A stretch of 64,000 bases of DNA from Mesodorylaimus sp. YZB2_4 (lineage: Eukaryota; Nematoda; Enoplea; Dorylaimida; Dorylaimidae): assembly GCA_030248295.1 (NCBI GenBank), contig JASANH010001726.1, positions 124,001 through 188,000 of the forward strand, given 5' to 3'. Below are positions 1 through 9,213 of this stretch, one piece after another. The notes under the pieces are model-generated. The model did not search any database. It was not told the DNA's origin and saw only the letters and a program-made list of their open reading frames with translations. Position numbers and translations under genes: made by a program. Each line of letters begins with the position of its first letter. The stretch's first letter is position 1.

Positions 1-318
1 TGTATCGTGCATGTACGGGGGAAGATGAAGTATGAAGAACAATGGCTTATCCGTATCGTGTCGTCCTGTTTATTACGACATCATCCACTGTTAGAAGCCG
101 TCGGTCTGTCCAGATTTATTTTCATGCCGTGTTTCGCGATGCGATCTTTCCATTTTTGCAGCAGCTTTTGAAGACCGCTGTGGGTTCTGTGACCGCGCAC
201 AGCACCACAGGGAAGAGCGAAGAGGAGGGTCCATGAATGTTTATGCTGTATGTAGACGTGAGACGATAAGGCATCGACGTCTCACATTCATAAGCATAAG
301 CACAAGCTAGGACTTATC

Positions 319-500
319 GGGGTCGTGGCCTAGCGGCGTCTTCTCCTCACGCTGGGTGCGCACTTACAGGGGGGAGGTTCGACTCCCGCATCGGCACAAA
401 ATGATTGCCAAATATGTGTTCCTTATCCCTCCAGTGCGCTGTATAATGCTTGGCTATGGATAAAGTATGACATGACACGACATGACATGACACGATGATG
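319..500 (+). mobile_element. tRNA-derived SINE, family B copy 1
   Basis: The 5' part resembles a tRNA gene, with an A-box-like TGGCCTAGCGGCG and a B-box-like GGTTCGACTCCC. A body follows containing TTATCCCTCCAGTGCGC and TGGCTATGGATAAAGTATG, and the element ends in short GACATG/GACACG repeats. The same body occurs at 13468-13628, and the same 3' core in the LINE end at 33447-33520. This is a pol III-type retroposon, not a working tRNA: the arms do not pair into a cloverleaf. Confidence 0.7.
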
Positions 501-1145
501 CACAGTATGAAGAGCAGTGGTAAGCGGTGAGCCTCGGCTGCCACACTCATTGATACTGAATCCATCAGACACTCCATCGAACTGAACTCTTCTCAGCTTT
601 CATAACAGTTGCACCAATCGCACGTAGTAAAATTCTGCATCGGATTTTGGCATCCCCGTGAAACCTAGCGCAAGCGGGGTTCGAGAGACAGCAGCCTGTT
701 ACGCCTGCGATGCAGAGAAGGATGATATCGATCACATGGTCATCACCCGCCCCCGCTCTGATGCAGTGTGGCAAGAATGTGCTACCACGTTCTGAACATA
801 GCGAGACCATAAGCTTAGTTTGGGCAAATGTCATTTAATATGTGAATTTGTGCAGCCTGTTCACCCTCCTGATTTACGTATAAAAGACATCATCGTGCTG
901 TGGGTGAAGTACTACTTGTATGTAAAAAGGAGGGATGGAGTATTTGCTATGTCCGGCATTGCTTTCAATGCGGTGCTGAAACGCTTCCTCTTTGATCAGC
1001 GGCACGTCGCCAAGTGTAAGGGCAAGGCAGAACTCTTTGAGAAGCTGTGGTCAGCGTATATCTAAAGTGCATCATTCCCACTTTCCTTTTCTTTATGTTC
1101 TGTGTTTTTCTAATAAACGAAAAATAAAAAACCTATCACACTTAC

Positions 1146-1268
1146 CTCCCATGTTCACTGTGACGGTGGCCGCTCGTCTACTGTTTCCCAAGTCCAAGAA
1201 GGGCATGTGCACGGGCTCATTTTTCCCAAAGTACAATTCCGCCATCAGGCAGGCCGCGTGCACCGCAT
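1146..1268 (-). CDS. Orphan internal exon of an unidentified gene
   Basis: On the minus strand a 123-nt open stretch ends at a good splice donor (GGAG|GTAAGTG at 1146/1145) and can begin after a CACAG acceptor at 1269-1270. It encodes about 40 residues beginning near DAVHAACLMAELYFGKNEP and ending near AATVTVNMG. The composition looks protein-like and the exon is phase 1 at both ends. I do not recognise the family and could not find flanking exons. The acceptor has a weak pyrimidine tract, so the 5' limit is uncertain. Confidence 0.3.
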
Positions 1269-1451
1269 CTGTGATACCATTCACGAGTCAGCATTGGTTT
1301 AAAGTGATTGACGCTTGGTGCGGATGCTGGCTATCGAACTCTGCCATTGTTGAACGTCGACTGCAACAGTTCCAGCGATGCTGACGGCAGCGGCTTGTGT
1401 TTTTGCACTTTCTGCCTTTCGATACGTTCGGTCATGCTCCCTGGTAGTCAT

Positions 1452-1520
1452 GATATGGATATCCATATCTACATATATCAAGGTCTAATGAATATTCATA
1501 TCTTTCGAGATATGAATATT
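1452..1520. repeat. AT-rich palindrome cluster
   Basis: Two perfect inverted repeats lie side by side. One is an 18-bp palindrome, GATATGGATATCCATATC (1452-1469). The other is a 13-bp stem, AATATTCATATCT / AGATATGAATATT (1491-1503 and 1508-1520), with a TTCG loop. The function is unknown; it could be a transposon end or a cruciform-prone site. Confidence 0.5.
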
Positions 1521-2030
1521 ATATCAATATCTATCTTTTGAGGGCTGAAATATGCATTCGAGATACATTTGAGATTTGAAAATCGCGCGGAAATCGGAAG
1601 TGCACCGATATGTGACCCGCTTGGATTCATGGTATGAATTTTTAGTATTTTCAAATATTAGAAATACCATTTCGTGCAATCGGTATGTTGGCAAAGGCGG
1701 GTTTATTGACAGACTCCCAGCCGAGCCAATCAAGCCGCCTCAATGAGATGGCTGGTCGTGAGCTGAGCGCAGCCGAGGTTTTTAACGTTTTCTTTACATT
1801 GAATTTGCAGCTAATGCTGCTCGGATGTGTGCTGCAGTGACACTGACTTGGCGCTCGTGCGCCTCATCTGTGGGGCTGAAAACGTGCAAGAATCCCGCAG
1901 CGCCTGCATACTATACGTGGTGTTGCTGATACTGACATCCACGGAAAGTGAGTACACACAACTACACGGCATTCTACCAAAATAAGCCAAAGCTGCGTCA
2001 AAAGGCACTGTGAGCGCAGATACAGGCTGG

Positions 2031-2040
2031 TATAAAAGGC
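2031..2040 (+). promoter_or_regulatory. Orphan TATA box
   Basis: A consensus TATAAAAGGC lies about 0.9 kb upstream of the very similar TATA box of the small heat-shock gene. No convincing open reading frame follows within 500 bp. It may serve an unrecognised transcript, be left from a duplication, or be chance. Confidence 0.3.
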
Positions 2041-2538
2041 GATATCTGTCGTTCGATCGTTTGCACAGTGGAAGTTGATATAGCTCGACGGCAAAATCAC
2101 ACGTCGATTTTATAGGTTATATTTCGATAGAGCACTTGATAAGCCGACCGTCCCTCGATACACAGGAAACACTGCTCTGATCTCTCGAAACTTCTATCTC
2201 CACCTTTACATTCTCACTTTACATCACTAGCATTTCAGGCTCTGACATCCTTGATCTTCGCTCGCGTTCGCGACAATATAGTTTAATCTCTTCACGAGTT
2301 CATTAGCCAGTTTTTGACTGCCGCCAGTCATTGTCTCAATGTTCGTTATAGCTGATCCGATGATTTTAATCTTTACGTGTCGTTTTAAAATGTACAGTAA
2401 TTCGCAACAATATTACTTTTTTTGGCTTGCGAAGCCATTTTTACGTGGTCTATATGAAAATCTACTTGTAGATATCTGGAATCATCTGGCGCGACGATAT
2501 CACGCAGAAATCCTTGCATGACCTGAGCATCTCTAACA

Positions 2539-2747
2539 CCAGGGTACTATTTCACCACAGCTTTAGCAATGCTAACCTCCGTGAATCACATTCCGTGGAT
2601 AACCTTTCTAGCTAAAAGCAATGCTAAAATCCCATAGCTTTTAACAATCCGTGGTGAAACACAGATATTATCCATTGCTGGAAAAACATCGCTAAAGCGG
2701 TTGGCTAAAAGTATTGCTAATCGCTTTTTGGTGAAACAGTCCCCAGG
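2539..2747. mobile_element. Small MITE-like inverted-repeat element
   Basis: The left end reads CCAGGGTACTATTTCACCAC. The reverse complement of the right end reads CCTGGGGACTGTTTCACCAA. Inside both ends are GCTTTAGCAATGCTAA-like and TTAGCAATACTTTTAGC-like stretches, so the inverted similarity continues inward. At about 209 bp with no coding capacity it looks like a miniature DNA transposon. I could not settle the target-site duplication. Confidence 0.5.
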
Positions 2748-2807
2748 ATCGCGTCGCTTCGCAATACAAATTTGAATTTCGCGCTCTTTGCTATAGGTTA
2801 TTATTTC

Positions 2808-2863
2808 TTCTGGAATCGTCTAAACGAAGCGGGAAGATGCTACTCGAATTGTCTAGAAGGTTT
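2808..2863 (+). promoter_or_regulatory. Heat-shock elements upstream of the sHSP gene
   Basis: Two arrays of alternating GAA/TTC units fit the HSF1 binding rule. The first is TTC-TG-GAA-TC-gTC (2808-2820). The second is GAA-TT-gTC-TA-GAA-GG-TTt (2846-2863), a four-unit array with one mismatch in each TTC unit. They lie about 75-130 bp upstream of a TATA box and about 150-210 bp before the small heat-shock start codon, the usual arrangement for heat-inducible promoters. Confidence 0.65.
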
Positions 2864-2935
2864 TCGTCGCCCTGGCGTATCCGCTACGCTACAGTCAAGC
2901 AATCTTACGTCAGTTGTACGACGAGCAAGATAGGG

Positions 2936-2943
2936 TATAAAAG
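2936..2943 (+). promoter_or_regulatory. TATA box of the sHSP gene
   Basis: TATAAAAG lies 72 bp before the last base upstream of the start codon at 3015. Transcription starting about 30 bp downstream would give a 5' leader of roughly 45-50 nt without an intron, usual for a heat-shock gene. Confidence 0.7.
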
Positions 2944-3014
2944 GGCTAGCAAAATGGAAATGGAGGTTCTGAATTTCTCTGGCTTGGTCGGCGTAGACTA
3001 GCCATTCTTCGACA

Positions 3015-4007
3015 ATGTTTCGTTCAAATTCGTTGCCTGTTATTCGTGCAGCTGCTAAATCACTGACTTGGAAGCCATCGACTGTGCAACCTCAGCGCTC
3101 CTACTTATGGCGACCATGGTGGTGGAATTCGGGCTATAACTACCCAGTTGCCAGTGGCGATCCTTTTGCTCGATTAGAGCGTCATTTTCGTGACGTCGAA
3201 CGCGATTTTGACCGTTTCTTCACGCGTCCTGGATTCGGAGTCTTCGATTTGACACCGCGACGCGCAGCTGCAGAGTTGGAACGTTTTCATTTGGAACAGC
3301 CGATCGTTGAGGAAGGTGGAAAGAAGAAATTCAAATTGGTCTTTGATGCTTCACATTTCAAGTAAGTGGGATGTTTGAGGTCGCTCGCGGCCCATCATGG
3401 AACTGTGTGGGCATGGAGCCGGGGTGGTCCATGCTTCCTGCTCACACATATACCATAGCGCATCATTTGTATCCTACCGTGGTGCAGTTTTTTATAACCT
3501 TGGCTCAGTACATAGCTAGAAGATGCATGGAGTTTGTCTCTTACTCCATGCATACTAGGGAGCATGAGACAAACTCCCTATGGGGTTTGCCTATACTCCC
3601 CTCAATGGGCAACCCCCCCCTCATGGGCAAAATGGAACATATTGCCTTGTAGGCAATAATTTGATGATTCCATCTTTTATGTTACTTTTTCAATGTCTCA
3701 AAGTTCTTCCACACTAATTCTCTTGACATTTCGTATCTTAACTACATTTTTCTTTTGTTGCAGACCAGACGAAATAAATATCAAAACGAGTGGTCAGCGT
3801 TTGACGCTCAGTGCAAAACACGAATCTAAAGAGAAGGGACGCGCTGCAAAGTATGAATACCATCGTGAATTCGAATTGCCAGAGGGCGTAAAAGCCGAAG
3901 AAGTCACCTGCAAGTACGCGAATGACGGGGAATTGGTCATCGAAGCACCGTATACACCTCCGAAATTGGAAACGAAGGAACAAGAGATTGCTGTGAAACA
4001 TGAGTGA
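3015..4007 (+). CDS. Small heat-shock protein (HSP20/alpha-crystallin family)
   Basis: There are two exons, 3015-3361 and 3764-4007. The donor is AA|GTAAGT, the acceptor TTGTTGCAG|A, phase 2, and the product is 196 aa. The N-terminal half is aromatic and variable (RPWWWNSGYNY; an FARLERHFRDVERDFDRFF helix near 55-72), as in sHSP oligomerisation arms. The alpha-crystallin domain starts near residue 100 (KFKLVFDASHFKPDEINIKT) and continues through LTLSAKHESKEKG, EYHREFELPEGV and a C-terminal strand, DGELVIEAP. The tail ends EIAVKHE. Proteins of this family are ATP-independent holdases. The length is typical and the splice falls within the domain. The heat-shock elements and TATA box just upstream support induction by stress. 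No classical AATAAA is seen in the 200 nt after the stop. The intron holds overlapping hairpins at 3523-3577. Confidence 0.93.
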
Positions 4008-4471
4008 CGAACAAACATTTCCTGCTTGCTTTTTACGCGTCTTTTATAGTAGTTGATGAATGCAGGACGGATGTCAATGTTTGACATGTAAATGTTGCTT
4101 TGTCGTAACGCGATAATTTTTCATGTATTAACTTGTCATTTGCCAAAGCACTCGTAAAGTGCACTCATTGAAACAGAACTGTATTAGGAAAATACGAAAC
4201 AAACATACTGTAAGTAGCAAGCTACATGTTCCGCATGTTTTCGGTAGAGCTCGACTGAGGACGTCTGATTTTGGGATATTGTTTTGAGTTATTGTAACCG
4301 ACTGCGCCAGTGTCCCAGGTGCAGCTGGTCGGAAAAGCATCAAGTTATTCAGGAAGAAGGGGGGTCGCAAAACGTGGTTAGTTGCGGTCCTGGGAGCGGA
4401 GGGTAGCCCATGGTCGACCGCGTATTCTACCCAAAGTATGACAACAGCATCTTTTGTTGAGTACAGACGAC

Positions 4472-5153
4472 CTCGGATAATTGCAACCGCTCGGGACGCC
4501 AAAAAGAGATGCGATCAGCCGAAGTCGAAATTATCTGATTTTGCAATTATGCGGGGTTCCAAAGAAATTTTCAAAAAAGTTGCAATTATACGAAGTTTTC
4601 TTAGACAAGCACACCTTTAATATTTTTAAGCTCCCAGAAATGCTTCTCAGATCAGTGAGACATAACAACCTCAGTTTTAAGGGTGAATTGATAAACCGAA
4701 ATTATCGCTCAGCACTCACTGCTAAAAATAGTCAGCAATCTGCTTTAAAAATTACAAAGCTCACAGCATGCTAAACTTGACTTATCCAGACTGATTCTTG
4801 ATTTGCTGTGATGCTAATGCGCTTTGTAACGTGGTAAGTCAGTGCAGTAATGCGTACAGTACCTTGAGGTCATCCTTACCTTGTTAGTCGTACGTTGAGT
4901 CGGCATGATGAACGGTCGTCTCTCTGCTTGCCTGCCCCGCCCTCTATCCTTGTGCTAAAGTGAGCAAAGTCCGAAATTCAACTGACTTATTGCGGTAAAA
5001 ATAAAAATCGCAATAAAAGGCAGTAAAAGACGGTTTTCGATGAAAAAACCGTTGCAATTAGGCCTTGTTGCAAATCTGTGGGGTGCAATTATCAGAGGTT
5101 GGAAAACATAGCTAATCAAATCTGGGAATGGGGACTCGTTGCAATTATCCGAG
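4472..5153. mobile_element. Inverted-repeat element with subterminal TTGCAATTAT motifs
   Basis: The ends are perfect 16-bp inverted repeats: CTCGGATAATTGCAAC at 4472-4487 and its complement at 5138-5153. The core (A)TAATTGCA recurs inside the element in both orientations near 4538, 4580, 5050 and 5086. Subterminal arrays of this kind are typical of hAT/Mutator-like non-autonomous elements, where they bind transposase. No transposase frame is present in the 682 bp. Confidence 0.55.
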
Positions 5154-8100
5154 ATCGACTGTAAATTGCGCATTTCATATGGCGGCGAGACCGGAGTGGG
5201 TTATTTGAGTGGGGTGTGTTCCTATCCCGCCCATTCCTGCCCGCGGCAACAGCTATGTCCACACTCCCGTCCGTCCATCGTGGGAAATCTTTTTTAAACA
5301 CCACTTTTCCTCGAAAATTCTGCTGTAAAACAGTTTTATTCCTAACGGGCACTCATGTTGCCCAATCTACTTCTGTTTCGCATTCATTTCTGGGGCAACC
5401 TACAAAATCGTTACAAAACTGCCTGGAGTGGGGAGTATGGAGTACACTACAGTGGCCTACCATTATTAGGGGCTGGGAAAAGTGGTTGGTATGACATGGA
5501 TGGCCCCTATCGAGTATCCTTGAGTTCTCTAAATTACACGACACAACCAGGATACAGTACTACCCACTCAACTCGCGATCAGGGCCCTGCAGTACATCAG
5601 GGATGTCAAAGCAGCTGTAATTAAACATATTCAGAAAAGCGCTTTGGAGCTTCGGGCCCACGACATTGAAACTCTTTGTCTCACAGAGTGTCCTCTCACC
5701 TGATTACTCATAGAGTACCCATGCAGATTGTTATTTACAAGGCGTCACACTCGGTCGTATTTGCCTGGTACGGGATTAACATATTAGAAAATCGCGTGGT
5801 CATAAGCACTCATCTCTGATGGGCCCCGTTGCCGAGTAACTTGCTTCGGCCAATCTCCATCACACCACAAAGATTTGGTCTCTTGTTGCCACAGCAGCCT
5901 CCTAGAAATCAATTAGCTTATGGCAATAATAAGCAAGGTAGAAAGGAGCTGGATTGAAATTCGTCACGCAATTGCGACGGAATCGTTCCATTGCTAGCCT
6001 TACACACAGTGGATATGTGGGCATTTTGTCTGGTGTATTGTTTCCCTAGCTGCACATGGCGGACTATATCATTTGTTTTCCACCGGCTTTTTGCCAGTCT
6101 GTCCGTGACGGGCCCAACCGCTTTCATTTCGGTCCAATCAAAGAGAGCCTCACGAATTTCCGCATAAATGATCTCTGGAATTGACGGGGGTGATAGTAAA
6201 TTCTTTGAAAAGTTTCTCATTTTAAGTTTCTCGAATTGAAAAGATGTTAGAACTCTTAATTTTCTCGGAAGTTTACAATATTTAGCTAACTTATTTAGCT
6301 TACACGAGACCTGACAAGCGTTTCTGGTACCGGTTTTTCTCCCTTCGCCTAAGGACATCGATAAAAAAACTCTTTTCTAAGAAAGCGGACCCTTTACTGC
6401 TCAATGTTCATTAGGCGAATTTGTTTGGCTGAAAGTCGATTTCTGAGTTTTTATGTTTCCTGAGCTCATGAATAAATAATTTGGCATTGCGTAACTCATG
6501 TAAGCTCGTAATTTAATGCGGCCTTCGCTTTTCTCATTTCTTCACAATCCGATGCGAATTGAAGAAAAGTCTAGCCAGAATCGTCTTTCATAAATTTTTT
6601 GCCTTTTGTAGAATCTTCTTTTGATTCTTGAATTATAAAAATATTTGAATGTGGGATCCTATTCTTTGTACTTGAATAGGAAAATCGGGTCAAATTTACC
6701 CTTCTGTTATTTACAATAAAAAAATTTACTGTAATCTTGGAGGATCAAATGAGATGTTCAAATAGCTTCATTTTTTCTTTTCACATTTTTCTTGTCGCGA
6801 ATTTCGTAGTGTGCCGATTTCAAATAGCTAGATTCCTCGCCTCATTTTTTTCCATCTGGATCCACGAGGATTTTAGTTGGAACAGATCATTTTCTCAAAC
6901 CCACCAAGCCTTCGCCTCTCTCGAAGGGCGCGGTGGGACGAACAATATTTCAGCAGGCGCACAGTATTCGTATTCGGGAACAAAAATGCAAATTTTGACA
7001 TTCTACGTCTGCAACACCCCCCCCCCCCCCCCCAGGTTTTTTAAAATTCTGGTGGATAGGGACTTCTTCCCTGCTTATACCACAACCCAGGTCAGTGGTG
7101 TGATTGAAGTATGATATATAACCAAAGAATTCTCGTGTTGGATTTCGTAAAGACAGTGTTTTCAAAGGTTTGTAAATTTTTAGAAGTTTAGACACTTTTT
7201 CTTGAAAAATAAAAACCTTTGAAGATTTGTTTCCCATTAAAACCTTTCTCCCTTCTTTTTCGCTTAGGTTTTTTAGCTCTGGAACTAGCTTGCATGCGAC
7301 CATGAGCTTGGAGACAGAATGAAAATTTTTTACGCTGTCTGCGAATTGGATTTCTATTGTGCACACCTTTTGAAGGAGTCTGACCTGTCTGGAATATGAC
7401 CATGAATCCTTGCTTTTTCCATGGTTATTTTAGAGCTGGGCAACATCTGGAAATGGGAAAACATACACAACTGGCTGGGTTTCTTGGACGTTTTAGCTCA
7501 TGGGCAGCTTTTTCAGTGGGTGACCGCTGTAACTTCAAACAGAATCTTGATTTCGTAGAAATCGAATTAAAAGGTGATACCAAATCAATTTTTAGCATTT
7601 GTCAGCGCTTTAACCGCGTGCGCGATTCAAGTGCTGCGTTTATGCGTTAAGGCGCGCGTTAATGCGTTTCCCGCCTAAAACTTTCGCGACAATGGCTTCC
7701 CCTCCACGCTGACAAGTACAGTAAGTCTGAAGGATGCGGCGGAGTGCCTCGTCGATCCAGAATAGTCAAATAAAAATTCCTGGTATCGCGCTGCACTCCA
7801 ATACTCCTAGTGTACATACAGTATACAGTGTGCACCGACTCCGCACTGACGTGAGTATGTAGCATTTTGTCATTTAAATTTTAGGCGGGAAAATCATTTA
7901 TAATTAATGGTATAGCATGGACAATCCAATCAACGCAGATAGAACCTAATAGATCTTTCTTCCATGATTTCGATTTCTTTTCGATGTATTTCAGCCACCG
8001 CTTTCTGTCGTGATCAATTTTCATGGACAAAAACATCCGCAGGGTATCAGTTATTAATCGATAGAGCAGATGTGCTATTTCCATAGCTGGCAAAATAAAT

Positions 8101-9071
8101 TTAATTACCTTGCTTCTCGAGTAAGCCCCCTCTGAGTGTCGTAAAGCTGGTCTCTATTACTTCGACTCATCATCAGACCCAAGAGAGCCGCTCTTTTATC
8201 TTTGCGGAGGCGCGCGTTGAAGGGAGGTCGACGACCAAGGCTCGTGATCGATGATTTTTTGTGTCGAGAATACTTTAGCATAAATTCATAAATAAAATGT
8301 AATTATGTAATTGGGCATTTCTTTTGCACTGGTCGCTTGAAGCTGGCCAGCTTAATCTGACCTAACTATCGTTACCTAACTTCTGGCTCCGTATCTGACA
8401 GCGTACCTAGGGCGGTAGTTCTGAGAAGGAGCATGCGCAGTTCCGTGCACTGACACCTGCCAGTGCCGTTTTAACTCTTTTTCACCCTCACTTGAAATTG
8501 ACTTATATAAAAACTACCTCAAGCAGTGGTATCTTTCCAATGCATTCTCGATAGCAAAGTATAGACATGCTTTATATGTCTGTGTTCTTTCTCACTTGGG
8601 GGGGGGGGGCACTTTCACACTGAAACTTTCATTTCAACGTGTCTCGGAAAACATAAAATGAGTACCCTCCTCTTAAAAAAGCACTGTCTGACATTCTTCT
8701 TGCACACCGTTAGTTATCATAATCGCCTTCGACATCCTACTTCGGTCTCTCGGGGATGGGGGGGGGGGGGGGGGGGGAACAAAATGACCCCAATTACGCG
8801 TGAGATCGGGCGAAGATTTAACTGATTTATGCGCAGTACAGTACGGTCTAATTTTGTGAGAAGCATCTTTGAACTCGTATGATTGTCTTATTTTTTATCG
8901 CGTTTCTACAAAGCTGATGCTTTCTCATTGCACTGTAAATTAAAATAAAGCTGACAGGTCTGTTTTCTAGAGCTTTTTATCTTTGAAAAAGGCGAACCAG
9001 ATACGGTTGTGTCGCATCATCGGCCTGTCATAGCGAGCACATTTAATGCACTCTTTCTTTTCTTTTTGCAG
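5154..9071. other. Intergenic region without a recognised gene
   Basis: I see no supported gene. The longest open frame is on the minus strand at 5918-6358 (146 codons). It matches nothing I know, and its basic, mixed composition and lack of clear splice or promoter context make it weak. The region carries a C17 run (7017-7033), a G12 run (8598-8609) and a G20 run (8758-8777). Confidence 0.4.
8758..8777 (+). repeat. Poly(G) tract, about 20 nt
   Basis: This is an uninterrupted run of about 20 G, the longest of several G or C homopolymers in the window (others near 7017, 8598, 12332, 16946, 17405 and 33953). Such tracts can form quadruplexes and are also sites of sequencing and assembly slippage, so the exact length is uncertain. 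Confidence 0.7.
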
Positions 9072-9213
9072 CCAACGCGCAATCGAAGCCTATCCCTCTT
9101 TCCCGTCGGCGTAGTCAGAGCGCATTGGTCATCTCGTCATCTCGTGAAGCAGTCGCCTCATCAAAGGGCAGCGCCGTGTCTTGCTGCGGTAGTTGAACCT
9201 CGCTTATAGAAGA

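Noticed and set aside
3523..3577. Overlapping hairpins in the sHSP intron (ATGCATGGAG/CTCCATGCAT and GGAGTTTGTCTC/GAGACAAACTCC)
   Set aside because: Considered as a regulatory switch, but they lie mid-intron, away from the splice sites, and may simply be repeat remains.
5918..6358. 146-codon minus-strand open frame
   Set aside because: No recognisable domain, weak start context and no flanking splice sites; comparable lengths occur by chance in 64 kb.
9009..9209. 66-codon plus-strand frame just before the prohormone start
   Set aside because: It spans a strong splice acceptor at 9071 and is in a different frame from the signal-peptide exon; it is 5' UTR and intron.
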